A stretch of 64,000 nucleotides of DNA from Roseovarius aestuariivivens (GTDB taxonomy: Bacteria > Pseudomonadota > Alphaproteobacteria > Rhodobacterales > Rhodobacteraceae): positions 1 to 64,000 of the forward strand of contig NZ_SJEY01000010.1 of assembly GCF_004761875.1 (NCBI RefSeq). Reading direction: 5' to 3'. The first letter of the stretch is position 1; every line of letters begins with the position of its first letter. The position numbers were made by a program, and so were the translations under genes. Positions 8,428 to 16,291 of this stretch are shown piece after piece. The notes beneath the pieces are model-generated. The model saw only the letters and a program-made list of their open reading frames with translations. It was not told where the DNA came from and made no database searches.

Positions 8428-9774
8428 ATGGCTGGAATCCCTCACGATCATTACGAGCCTAAGACTGGCGGAGAAAAGTGGCTGCATAGCCGTCTGCCGA
8501 TCGTCGGCTTGCTTTATGACACGATCATGATCCCCACACCCAAGAACCTGAACTGGATGTGGATTTGGGGTATCGTACTGACCTTTTGCCTCGCCTTGCA
8601 GATCATCACCGGGATCGTTCTAGTGATGCATTACGTTCCGCATGTCGATCACGCATTCGCCTCGGTCGAGCACATCATGCGCAACGTGAACGGCGGGCAC
8701 ATGATCCGCTACCTGCACATGAACGGCGCATCGCTGTTCTTCTTTGCGGTCTATCTGCATATCTTCCGCAGCCTCTACTACGGCTCGTACAAAGCCCCGC
8801 GTGAGGTCACATGGATCATCGGCATGCTGATCTACCTGCTGATGATGGGCACGGCGTTCATGGGTTACGTTCTTCCCTGGGGACAGATGTCCTTCTGGGG
8901 TGCGACAGTGATCACGGGTCTTTTTGGCGCGATCCCGTTCATCGGAGAGCCGATCCAGACTTGGCTTCTGGGCGGACCTGCGGTTGATAACGCGACGCTG
9001 ACACGCTTCTTCTCGCTCCACTACCTGATGCCGTTCATCATCGCGGCGCTTGTGGCGGTTCACATCTGGGCGTTCCACACGACCGGCAACAACAACCCGA
9101 CCGGTGTTGAGGTGCGTCGTTCGTCCAAGGCCGAAGCCGAGAAGGACACCGTGTCCTTCTGGCCCTACTTCGTGATCAAGGACCTGTTCGCGCTAGCCGT
9201 AATCTTGGCGGTGTTCTTCGCGATTGTCGGCTTCATGCCGAACTATCTGGGTCACCCTGACAATTATATCGAAGCCAACCCACTGGCGACGCCTTCGCAC
9301 ATCGTGCCCGAATGGTATTTCCTGCCTTTCTACGCAATCTTGCGCGCCTTTACCGCTGACGTCTGGGTGGTGATGTTTGCAAGCTGGATCACCGGCGGCA
9401 TCATCGACGCCAAGTTCTTCGGCGTGCTGGCGATGTTCGGTGCGATCGCTGTGATGGCACTGGCGCCGTGGCTCGATACCTCCATGGTAAGGTCCGGGCG
9501 TTATCGCCCGATGTTCAAGTGGTGGTTCTGGCTATTGGCTGTCGATTTCGTTGTGTTGACTTGGGTGGGTGCGATGCCGGCAGAGGGTATCTATCCCTAT
9601 ATCGCGCTGATCGGTTCCGCCTATTGGTTCGGCTACTTCCTGGTCATTCTTCCGATGCTGGGCGTGCTTGAAAAGCCGCTGCCTCAACCGGAGACCATCG
9701 AAGAGGACTTTGAGGCGCACAAGGCGAAAAGCGGCGGCACCACGACCGTCCCCAATCCGGCTCCGGCCGAATAA
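8428..9774 (+). CDS. petB: Cytochrome b of the bc1 complex
   Basis: 448-residue polytopic membrane protein that binds hemes bL and bH and forms the Qo and Qi quinone sites. Seen are the N-terminal [13 protein letters not shown] region, [18 protein letters not shown], the [21 protein letters not shown]o region, HYLMPF, and the [13 protein letters not shown] motif containing the conserved PEWY. The length matches the long alphaproteobacterial form with an extra C-terminal membrane segment. It begins 12 bases after petA behind AAGGAG. Confidence 0.98.
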   Translation: MAGIPHDHYEPKTGGEKWLHSRLPIVGLLYDTIMIPTPKNLNWMWIWGIVLTFCLALQIITGIVLVMHYVPHVDHAFASVEHIMRNVNGGHMIRYLHMNGASLFFFAVYLHIFRSLYYGSYKAPREVTWIIGMLIYLLMMGTAFMGYVLPWGQMSFWGATVITGLFGAIPFIGEPIQTWLLGGPAVDNATLTRFFSLHYLMPFIIAALVAVHIWAFHTTGNNNPTGVEVRRSSKAEAEKDTVSFWPYFVIKDLFALAVILAVFFAIVGFMPNYLGHPDNYIEANPLATPSHIVPEWYFLPFYAILRAFTADVWVVMFASWITGGIIDAKFFGVLAMFGAIAVMALAPWLDTSMVRSGRYRPMFKWWFWLLAVDFVVLTWVGAMPAEGIYPYIALIGSAYWFGYFLVILPMLGVLEKPLPQPETIEEDFEAHKAKSGGTTTVPNPAPAE

Positions 9775-9788
9775 GAAAGGAACAGGAT

Positions 9789-10589
9789 ATGCTTAAGAAA
9801 ACAGGCATCGCCGCACTGGCCGCCCTGACCCTTTCCACCGGCGGCGTTTTCGCCGCCGGAGCGGACGACTGGGGCCACACCGAGGACATCCAGTTCTCCT
9901 TCGAAGGGCCTTTCGGGTCCTTTGATCAAGCTCAGCTTCAGCGGGGACTTCAGGTTTATACCGAGATTTGCGCCGCCTGCCATGGTTTGAAGTACGTGCC
10001 GCTTCGCACGTTGAGCAGTGAAACGGGACCGGGCTTCTCGATGGACGAGGTTCGTGCCTACTCCGAGCAGAATTACGAGGTCTATGACGAAGAACTCGAT
10101 GATTATCGCGCGGCAAAGCCCACCGACCATTTCCCCGCGTCGAACCTGGAAAACGCGCCCGATCTTAGCCTGATGGCCAAAAAGCGGGCTGGTTTCCATG
10201 GGCCCTATGGCACCGGGATCAACCAACTGGTCAAAGGCATGGGTGGTGCGGAATATATTGCTTCTTTGCTGACAGGATATACTGGCGAGACCAAGGAAGA
10301 AGCTGGCACGACCTATTACGAGAACACCGCCTATCCGGGCCGGTGGATCGCGATGGCACCGCCGCTTTACGGCGAAGACGTGGAGTATGCTGATGGTCAT
10401 TCCAACGACTTGCACCACGAGGCCGAGGACGTGGCCGCGTTCCTGATGTGGACGGCGGAACCGAAGATGATGGATCGCAAACAGGCAGGCCTGACAGGTG
10501 TGCTTTTCCTGACGGTCGTTTCTGTTCTGCTCTACCTGACGAACAAGCGGATTTGGGCACCGATCAAAAAGGGCAAGAAAAGCTCCTGA
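9789..10589 (+). CDS. petC: Cytochrome c1
   Basis: Membrane-anchored c-type cytochrome that accepts electrons from the Rieske subunit and passes them to soluble cytochromes. It has 266 residues with a signal peptide (about 1-23), heme motif CAACH (Cys61, Cys64, His65), an [12 protein letters not shown] region that should carry the axial methionine, and a C-terminal membrane helix ([15 protein letters not shown]) followed by lysines. Last gene of petABC; a strong terminator follows. The complex serves both respiration and cyclic photosynthetic electron flow. Confidence 0.98.
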   Translation: MLKKTGIAALAALTLSTGGVFAAGADDWGHTEDIQFSFEGPFGSFDQAQLQRGLQVYTEICAACHGLKYVPLRTLSSETGPGFSMDEVRAYSEQNYEVYDEELDDYRAAKPTDHFPASNLENAPDLSLMAKKRAGFHGPYGTGINQLVKGMGGAEYIASLLTGYTGETKEEAGTTYYENTAYPGRWIAMAPPLYGEDVEYADGHSNDLHHEAEDVAAFLMWTAEPKMMDRKQAGLTGVLFLTVVSVLLYLTNKRIWAPIKKGKKSS

Positions 10590-10616
10590 TCGGATCACCC
10601 GCGCAGTCAAATAAAG

Positions 10617-10648
10617 CCCTCGCCGGTTAATACGGCGGGGGTTTTTTT
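10617..10648 (+). terminator. Rho-independent terminator of petABC
   Basis: CCCTCGCCG (10617-10625) pairs with CGGCGGGGG (10633-10641) over 9 bp with one U-G pair and a 7-base loop, followed by seven T (10642-10648). It is the best terminator in the window. Confidence 0.92.
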
Positions 10649-10703
10649 CTTGTCTTGCTGGCATCGTTGCTCAAACCGTACGCGGGCTATAGGCTTGTAA
10701 AGG

Positions 10704-11897
10704 TTGCAATCAGAAAGTTCCGGATTGCCCTTGCATCGATCTTCTCAGGCATTGCGTGTACTGATCGCGGCGTCGCTCGTCGCGGCTGTGCTTGGGTCGG
10801 TCCACGCATTTTCGGTCTTCATTGTCCCGTTGGAAAGCCTGTTCGCCGCAACGCGGTCCGGTGTTGCGTTGACGTACTCGCTTGCCCTGATTTCTTTGAC
10901 CTTCGCGGTACTTTTGGGCCCCCGTTTATTCGTTCTCGCGCGACCGTCGTGGTTTTTTCTTGCCATTTGCACGCTTGGAGCATTGGGCGTCCTCATGGCC
11001 GCGTTCGCCAAAAGCCTGACGATGATTTGGCTGGGCTACAGCCTCATCTTCGGCGGCGCGAACGGTCTGGGGTACGGATTCGGGCTTCAGATCTCGGCGC
11101 AGGTCAACCCCAAGCGCGAGGGTCTTGCTATGGGCACCGTCACAGCGGCCTATGCTTTCGGTTCGGTCATCGCTCCCGGCCTGTTGGACATCGCGCTCGA
11201 GAGCGGGGGAGTCCGCCTTGCCATGCTCGGGCTTGCGATATGTCTCGTGTTGGTTGGTGGGGTGGCTTTCCTGCTTTTGCAAAAGGCTGACTTTGTTTTT
11301 TTGTCAGAACCAAGGGACGCAATACGCACTTCGCTGTCGAAAGCTGTGCAACGGCTTCTCTGGTTTGGCTACTTTGGTAGCGTGCTCGCTGGATTGATGG
11401 TTATCGGTCATGCTGCCGCGATTGCGCGGGCGGCTCATCCCGACATTCCGCCTTGGGTGGCTCCTGTCGTCATCGCCGCCTTCAACCTTTCGGGAAGCTT
11501 CCTAGGGGGCAGATTGGCCGACAGCGTGACGCCAGGCAGATTACTGGCTCTTCTGGCACTGACCACGTCTGCCGGGCTTGTCACACTTCTTTTTTTCGAG
11601 TCCGCCGCTGCTCTGTTACTAGGTCTTAGCTTTGTCGGTTTCGCCTACGGAGGCACGATCGCGGCCTTCCCGGCAGCCATAGCCAAGCTGGCGGGTCCCG
11701 GGGCAAGTGCGCGCATCTATGGCCGTGTTTTTACTGCATGGGGTGCTGCGGGGCTGGCCGGGCCTTGGCTGGCCGGCGTTCTTTTCGACGCAGGTGGTGG
11801 ATACGACACATCCTTGGCCGTCGCAGCCGCGATTGGCGTTTTGGCGGCGGGTGTGATCCATATCCTGTTTCGGCGTTCCGACCTGCGGCTAGCGTGA
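10704..11897 (+). CDS. Major facilitator superfamily transporter
   Basis: 397 residues with about 12 hydrophobic segments, a GLGYGFGLQI segment in the N-half and the domain repeat expected of MFS carriers. The overall look (VFIVPLESLFAATRSGVALTYSL) resembles OxlT-like oxalate/formate or monocarboxylate carriers; the substrate is unknown. The start is uncertain: the listed start is a TTG at 10704 and another TTG at 10731 (before CATCGATC) is possible. It sits alone between the petABC terminator and the puc-linked gene pointing the other way. Confidence 0.8.
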   Translation: MQSESSGLPLHRSSQALRVLIAASLVAAVLGSVHAFSVFIVPLESLFAATRSGVALTYSLALISLTFAVLLGPRLFVLARPSWFFLAICTLGALGVLMAAFAKSLTMIWLGYSLIFGGANGLGYGFGLQISAQVNPKREGLAMGTVTAAYAFGSVIAPGLLDIALESGGVRLAMLGLAICLVLVGGVAFLLLQKADFVFLSEPRDAIRTSLSKAVQRLLWFGYFGSVLAGLMVIGHAAAIARAAHPDIPPWVAPVVIAAFNLSGSFLGGRLADSVTPGRLLALLALTTSAGLVTLLFFESAAALLLGLSFVGFAYGGTIAAFPAAIAKLAGPGASARIYGRVFTAWGAAGLAGPWLAGVLFDAGGGYDTSLAVAAAIGVLAAGVIHILFRRSDLRLA

Positions 11898-11900
11898 CAT

Positions 11901-11932
11901 GAGAATCCCGCCGGTTGTCCGGCGGGACTCTC
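11901..11932. terminator. Hairpin between convergent genes
   Basis: GAGAATCCCGCCGG (11901-11914) and CCGGCGGGACTCTC (11919-11932) form a 14-position stem with one mismatch and a TTGT loop, just after the MFS stop and before the stop of the minus-strand puc-linked gene. T-tracts are short on both sides. Probably a shared transcript end. Confidence 0.6.
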
Positions 11933-11961
11933 AAACGTCTTGTCATCCTGAGCGGCGCGTT

Positions 11962-12666
11962 TCAGCGGCGGATGACAGCATCCAACCCAAGGCCGCGCGT
12001 CATCGGGAGTGCACCGCCGCGAATGACAGAAAGGCTGCGTTCCTTGCGGGAAAGCAACGGCATGGGCCAGAATGCTTTCGACATGTATCTGCCACCGCGC
12101 ATGGCCGAGTTGGCGGATTTCTTTTCCTTCAGCAGGGGCATCGGCCAGATCTTTTTCGACATGAATGCGCCTCCGTGGATGGCGGATGTGCGCGGGCGCT
12201 GCTTCATCAGAAGTTTCGGCCCGAGACCACGTGAAATCGGCCCCGCCTCTCTCAGGCGCGTATAGTCGAGACGCGAAAACAGGATATGAGGATGCCTGTC
12301 GAGAATGCTGGCTGCCTGTGTCGGACGGTCGGGGACGTAATTTTCCTCGTCGTCCACACCGATGTCGACAGAGGTGAACTTCGCCAGTGTCTCGCGTGTG
12401 ATGCGCGCTGCGCCAAGCGGTTTGGAGGTTGCGTTGACCACGAGAACAGCCTTACCGCCAGCCGCGAGCTTCTTGGCGTATTTGCCGACCGCATCTGCGA
12501 CAACATCCATGGACCCCAGGCGTTTTTCCAATGCCTCAGCGCTTTCGCCCTCTTGGGCTTGCACGATGCGCATGTCACGCGGCGGCAGTTTCTTGTCGCG
12601 CAACGCGCCGAAAGCCTTGCGCGCCGTGGTCTCGTCTTCGAAGAGACGGGTGATGACTAGGGTCAT
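11962..12666 (-). CDS. Unrecognised puc-operon protein with WPMPLL repeats
   Basis: 234 residues. The start ATG overlaps the pucC stop as ATGA, so it is very probably the last gene of the puc operon. Residues 1-95 read like a small alpha/beta domain (VITRLFEDETTARKAFGAL...LPPRDMRIV), reminiscent of stress-protein 17M/YflT-like folds. The C-terminal ~90 residues are basic and repetitive: two adjacent near-copies of S-A-(I/M)-(H/R)-G-G-(A/R)-(F/Y)-M-S-K-x-(I/F)-W-P-M-P-L-L, a partial third S-V-I-R-G-G-A, and an RGLG at either end. I do not recognise this tail. No signal peptide or clear membrane helix is seen. Context suggests a role in LH2 assembly or membrane organisation (inference). Confidence 0.85.
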   Translation of the reverse strand: MTLVITRLFEDETTARKAFGALRDKKLPPRDMRIVQAQEGESAEALEKRLGSMDVVADAVGKYAKKLAAGGKAVLVVNATSKPLGAARITRETLAKFTSVDIGVDDEENYVPDRPTQAASILDRHPHILFSRLDYTRLREAGPISRGLGPKLLMKQRPRTSAIHGGAFMSKKIWPMPLLKEKKSANSAMRGGRYMSKAFWPMPLLSRKERSLSVIRGGALPMTRGLGLDAVIRR

Positions 12667-14105
12667 GTTACCTCCACCGATGGTTGCTCTGTGCCCGCCG
12701 CCTGCTGCGCCACCGGCGCGCCGCTTTGCGGTTTACGGGTGCCAGCCACCATTGGCAGCGCCACAAGGACGGCCAGTGCCAGCATGACAAGTTCGATCAT
12801 GAATACGACGAGATAAGGCGTCGTGACGCTTAATCCAGCGCCGCCGAGAACAACGTCCCGGACGATACCGGCTAGGGCCACGGCAAGACCTGCGCATGTG
12901 GCCTGAACTGCGCCCCAAAGACCGAGCGCCAGGCCGATCTGTCCTTTGGGGGCGGCGCGCATCGTCGCGGTCAGGGTGGCGTGCCCGAACAGGCCGGCGC
13001 CGACGCCTGTCAGAAGTACGCCGACGAGAAAGGCCAGGATGCCGCCACCCAAAGAAGCGGCAATGATCGCGCCGAATCCGGGCAATCCGATCAAAGCGCC
13101 CAGAATCCCTACGCGACGCGGCTCCGTTCCCTGAGCCAGAACACGCGAAGCGATGCCGAAGCCAATAAGCGTGCCACCCGCGAGAAGGGCCGTCAGTTTT
13201 GTCGTATCGGCCACGCTCAGGCCAAGCGCCTGTCCGCCGTATGGTTCCAAAAGCACATCCGCCATACCGTAGCCAAAGGTGCCAAAAGCAATCACCACCA
13301 ACAGGCGCAACATGCCAGGCCGCGACGAAATTCCGCGCAGCGCAGTTTCAAAAGGAACATGCACGGCACGATCCATACGCGCCGCGCGGTCGCGGTCTCG
13401 GGCTTCCTGTTTCCACAAAGCCAGCATGTTGAGACCGACGGTCACGACTGCTGCGCCCTGGATCACCTGGATCAGGCGTGCGGGGCTATAAGGCTCCAGC
13501 AAGGCGCCGAAAACAAGGGCGCTTCCGACCATTCCGAAAAGTAGCATGACATACATCAACCCGACGACTTTCGGCTGATCCTCGTCGCGGACAAGGTCGG
13601 TGGCAAGCGCCAAGCCGACGGTTTGTACCATATGCAGGCCGGCACCCACCAGAAGGAAAGCCAATGCAGCAGCGCTCATACCGATCCAGCGCGGGGCGTC
13701 CACGGCCTCGCCGAATCCGGACAGAACAAGAAGCGCGAAGGGCATCACGGCAAAACCGCCGAACTGGTACATTGTGCCTTTCCAGATATAGGGCACACGC
13801 CTTAGGCCGAGCGCGCTGCGATGCGTGTCAGAGCGATAACCGATCAACGCGCGCAAAGGAGCGAAAAGCAACGGCATGGCCAGCATGATAGCAACCACGC
13901 TGGCTGGCACCGCCAATTCGACGATCATGACTCGGTTGAGCGTGCCTATGAGCAACACGAGCGCCATGCCCACGGTGACCTGGAAGAGGGAGAGGCGAAG
14001 CAGGCGCGTTAAAGGGACCTCGTCGGTGGCCACATCCGCGAATGGCAGATATTTCGGCCCGATCGAAGTCAGTTTGCGTAGCGCGAAGCTCCGATAGTTG
14101 AACAT
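12663..14105 (-). CDS. pucC: PucC, LH2 assembly protein / bacteriochlorophyll-delivery family MFS
   Basis: 480-residue membrane protein of the PucC/LhaA (BCD) branch of the MFS, required for LH2 antenna formation. I start at ATG 14105 (MFNYRSFALRKL), which matches the family; a TTG further upstream is less likely. Seen are about 12 membrane segments, the typical N-terminus (KYLPFADVATDEVPLTRLLRLSLFQ), a GYRSDTHRS loop and WKGTMYQFGGFAVMPFALL. It lies 116 bases downstream of pucA across hairpins and overlaps the next gene. Such linkage and the PpsR-type sites upstream support photosynthetic regulation. Confidence 0.95.
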   Translation of the reverse strand: MFNYRSFALRKLTSIGPKYLPFADVATDEVPLTRLLRLSLFQVTVGMALVLLIGTLNRVMIVELAVPASVVAIMLAMPLLFAPLRALIGYRSDTHRSALGLRRVPYIWKGTMYQFGGFAVMPFALLVLSGFGEAVDAPRWIGMSAAALAFLLVGAGLHMVQTVGLALATDLVRDEDQPKVVGLMYVMLLFGMVGSALVFGALLEPYSPARLIQVIQGAAVVTVGLNMLALWKQEARDRDRAARMDRAVHVPFETALRGISSRPGMLRLLVVIAFGTFGYGMADVLLEPYGGQALGLSVADTTKLTALLAGGTLIGFGIASRVLAQGTEPRRVGILGALIGLPGFGAIIAASLGGGILAFLVGVLLTGVGAGLFGHATLTATMRAAPKGQIGLALGLWGAVQATCAGLAVALAGIVRDVVLGGAGLSVTTPYLVVFMIELVMLALAVLVALPMVAGTRKPQSGAPVAQQAAGTEQPSVEVT

Positions 14106-14182
14106 GCTTTGCCAGCGCCGGCGCAAACCGGCGCAGTCCCAAAATCAAAAGCGGCGGGGCTTTGGCCCGGCCTTTTGGCCAC

Positions 14183-14215
14183 GGGCCCGCGGCGGATTAC
14201 CTCGCGCGCGGGCCC
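14183..14215 (-). promoter_or_regulatory. pucA-pucC intercistronic hairpin
   Basis: GGGCCCGCG (14183-14191) and CGCGGGCCC (14207-14215) form a perfect 9-bp GC stem with a 15-base loop just after the pucA stop. More short inverted repeats (GGCCAAAAGGCC at about 14169-14180) follow toward pucC. In purple bacteria hairpins at this position stabilise the abundant pucBA message and limit read-through into pucC. Confidence 0.7.
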
Positions 14216-14221
14216 TGTAGC

Positions 14222-14539
14222 TTATTGTCGTGCCGAGGCCATGCGCTCGGGCGGCTGAAGAATCGCCTTTGCATGGGTGCCGTCGGGCAGAATCACCGTA
14301 ATTTCGGTGCCGCCATCAGTGCTTGGTATCGCATAGCTTGCCGTCGAGGTGGTCGCCCCTTCTTCGGTCAGCGCTGCGCTATCGGCATTTATCCCGGTGC
14401 CCTGATGATAGCTTTCGATCCAGGACGTGTTCTTGATGATGGCCAGATGCACCGCGAAGGAACTGACAGCTACGGCCCCAAGAAAGATCGGAATTCCCAC
14501 GTTGGGCGATACGACGAGCCAGAGTTTTGCGTTATTCAT
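14222..14539 (-). CDS. pucA: Light-harvesting LH2 alpha polypeptide with long C-terminal extension
   Basis: Alpha apoprotein of the peripheral antenna; binds bacteriochlorophyll and carotenoid with PucB in the cytoplasmic membrane. The N-terminal ~50 residues are classical: MNNAKLWLVVSPNVGIPIFL, a single membrane helix, and AVHLAI with the ligand histidine, then WIESYHQG. The protein is 105 residues, whereas LH2 alpha chains are usually about 50-60. The extra ~50 residues (TEEGATTSTAS...VILPDGTHAKAIL...ERMASARQ) are polar and would face the periplasm. It lies 12 bases after pucB behind a G-rich ribosome site. Confidence 0.92.
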   Translation of the reverse strand: MNNAKLWLVVSPNVGIPIFLGAVAVSSFAVHLAIIKNTSWIESYHQGTGINADSAALTEEGATTSTASYAIPSTDGGTEITVILPDGTHAKAILQPPERMASARQ

Positions 14540-14551
14540 CTCTTGCCCCCC

Positions 14552-14707
14552 TTATCCGAGCCACGGCGTGGATACGGCAACGAGAATATGCGCCAAAAGC
14601 GCAATCACACCGAACACACGCGTGCCGTCAATCATGTAGCTGTGAACTTCCTCCGCCTCGCGAAGGGTCAGGCCGGTCGGCCATACCTTATCGGGATCAT
14701 CGGACAT
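14552..14707 (-). CDS. pucB: Light-harvesting LH2 beta polypeptide
   Basis: 51-residue antenna beta chain, first gene of the puc operon. The sequence starts MSDDPDKVWPTGLT, then LREAEEVHSYMIDGTRVFG, a single membrane helix, the bacteriochlorophyll-ligand histidine in LLAHILVAV, and ends STPWLG, all diagnostic of LH beta polypeptides. GAGGAG lies about 8 bases before the ATG. The gene is short and easily missed. Two PpsR-type palindromes lie about 125-170 bases upstream. Confidence 0.96.
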   Translation of the reverse strand: MSDDPDKVWPTGLTLREAEEVHSYMIDGTRVFGVIALLAHILVAVSTPWLG

Positions 14708-14831
14708 CTTACCGTCTCCTCATGTCTTGTGCTGTACAGTGCGCCGGAGCGAACCACGCCCGGCCCAGCCGGAAATGGTCATCGTCTTCACTGCCGGTCA
14801 GCGCAGTCGGCGCAGTGACCTAGCGACAGAC

Positions 14832-14849
14832 TGTCACAGTTAATTGACA
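14832..14849. promoter_or_regulatory. PpsR/CrtJ-type site, puc-proximal
   Basis: TGTCACAGTTAATTGACA fits TGT-N12-ACA exactly, the consensus of the aerobic photosynthesis repressor PpsR (CrtJ). It lies 125 bases upstream of pucB and 8 bases from a second site. Confidence 0.85.
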
Positions 14850-14857
14850 AAAACAAA

Positions 14858-14875
14858 TGTAAATTATGGCTGACA
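14858..14875. promoter_or_regulatory. PpsR/CrtJ-type site, puc-distal
   Basis: TGTAAATTATGGCTGACA is a second exact TGT-N12-ACA match. The 8-base gap to the neighbouring site is the spacing known for cooperative binding of CrtJ/PpsR dimers at photosynthesis promoters. Confidence 0.85.
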
Positions 14876-14940
14876 CTTGGGCTGCGGCTATCGCTCACAG
14901 ACGCGTTCGGTGCCTTTTCTCAAAGGAAAAAACGTAAGCC

Positions 14941-15090
14941 ATGGGATTTGCGTCGAAATTCTTCAAGGGTGAAAAACTGCGCAAAAAACAGCGAACGCAT
15001 TTGGTCCTTATGCCGATTGCCGTCTCAGACCTGTTCCTTGCCGTGCCAATAGTGCCAGTTGGAAGGGAAGGGCTGCTGACTGATTCCTGA
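14941..15090 (+). CDS. Possible 49-residue protein divergent from pucBA
   Basis: An open frame from ATG 14941 (MGFASKFFKGEKLRKKQRTH) to TGA 15090. AAAGGAAAA lies about 12 bases upstream. The product would have a basic N-terminus followed by a moderately hydrophobic stretch (LVLMPIAVSDLFLAVPIVPV), as in small membrane-associated proteins. It reads away from the puc promoter region, so the two PpsR sites could also control it. I recognise no family; it may be a chance frame. Confidence 0.35.
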   Translation: MGFASKFFKGEKLRKKQRTHLVLMPIAVSDLFLAVPIVPVGREGLLTDS

Positions 15091-15110
15091 GAGATGCAGT
15101 GCAGCGAAGC

Positions 15111-16253
15111 TTAGCGTGGATCTGGCGTTAGCGCCTTGTTGTAGGGCGCCCAGTCTTTGATCTCGGGATAATACTGTTTGCGCCAGGCACGCACCCGCGG
15201 ATTCATCACACGCCGCCAGATCGGCGGGACCATTGCCGCCATGGTCATGACCGGATAGCCATAGGGCAGTTGTGGCGCTTCATCTTCGGTGTAGTTCTGC
15301 AGCAAGGGAAACCGCCGGTTCGGTTTGTAGTGATGATCCGAATGGCGCTGCAGATTGATCAGTAGCCAATTCGACGCCTTGTGGGCTGCGTTCCAGCTGT
15401 GGCGCGGTTGGACATGTTCGTACCGCCCTTCACCCAAATGCTTGCGCGTCAGGCCGTAATGCTCGACGTAATTCACCAATTCCAACTGCCAGATCGCGAC
15501 ACCTGCCTGCCACAGGAAAAGGGCCAATCCTTCCCATCCTCCGACTGCGAAAGACAGCACAAGAAAGACGGCCTGCAAGCTCCAGTACCGCCAGAAAGGG
15601 TTATCGCGGGCAGTCCAGGATTTTGCTTTTCGCAAAAGTAGGTCCTTTTCCGCAGCAAAGGCCGAAAAGAGGCTTTCGCGAAGCACGCGCGGAAAGAAAC
15701 GGTGAAATCCTTCATTATAACGCGCTGTCACCGGATCCCGCGGCGTTCCGACATAGCGGTGATGCACCAGAAGGTGTTCGGACCGGAAATGAGAGTAGAG
15801 CACCATCGCCAGAAGGATATCACCCAAGCCGCGCTCTACCTTGTTCTTCTGATGCATGAGTTCGTGGCTGTAGTTTATCCCGATAGTACCCGTGATCACA
15901 CCGACGCCGAAGAATAGGACGATCGTCTCGACCGCGCCGAGATGCGCGTCACCCGGGCCGGTGACGTACCAGATCATCCAAAAGAGCAAGGCAGCTTGTA
16001 CCGGTGCCCAGACAAGCGTGATCGCGCGGTAGAAAGTCAGCTGCCGCTCCGCGGTTTCCGGGTCGGCATTGTCAAGCTCCAGTCCCAGGATCGCATCGAG
16101 AAAAGAGAAGAAATACCAAGTCGCGACCGGCAGAAGAATCACAGCCCATCCGCCCTGCACCGCGCTGAAGACGGCCAGGGGCACCAGCAGCAGCGACATG
16201 GCAAAAGGCAGAGCGCGGGTGAAACGGCCTACCTGATCCGCCGGAATGATCAT
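15111..16253 (-). CDS. alkB: Alkane 1-monooxygenase (AlkB family)
   Basis: Non-heme diiron membrane hydroxylase that oxidises the terminal carbon of alkanes, using rubredoxin as electron donor. It has 380 residues, the typical length. All signature boxes are visible: HELMHQ, EHLLVHHRYVGTPRDP, NYVEHYGL and LQRHSDHHYKP, with several membrane helices between them. No rubredoxin gene is adjacent, so electrons must come from elsewhere in the genome. It lies between mutY and the puc promoter region, all on the minus strand. Related activities (other alkyl substrates) cannot be excluded. Confidence 0.93.
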   Translation of the reverse strand: MIIPADQVGRFTRALPFAMSLLLVPLAVFSAVQGGWAVILLPVATWYFFSFLDAILGLELDNADPETAERQLTFYRAITLVWAPVQAALLFWMIWYVTGPGDAHLGAVETIVLFFGVGVITGTIGINYSHELMHQKNKVERGLGDILLAMVLYSHFRSEHLLVHHRYVGTPRDPVTARYNEGFHRFFPRVLRESLFSAFAAEKDLLLRKAKSWTARDNPFWRYWSLQAVFLVLSFAVGGWEGLALFLWQAGVAIWQLELVNYVEHYGLTRKHLGEGRYEHVQPRHSWNAAHKASNWLLINLQRHSDHHYKPNRRFPLLQNYTEDEAPQLPYGYPVMTMAAMVPPIWRRVMNPRVRAWRKQYYPEIKDWAPYNKALTPDPR

Positions 16254-16291
16254 ATGCGCGATCCCTCGATCCCGTTCTGCGCCCGTGTACC

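Noticed and set aside
14723..14738. TGT-N10-ACA near pucB as a third PpsR site
   Set aside because: Spacer is 10 instead of 12 and it lies over the ribosome-site region; not a match to the known consensus.
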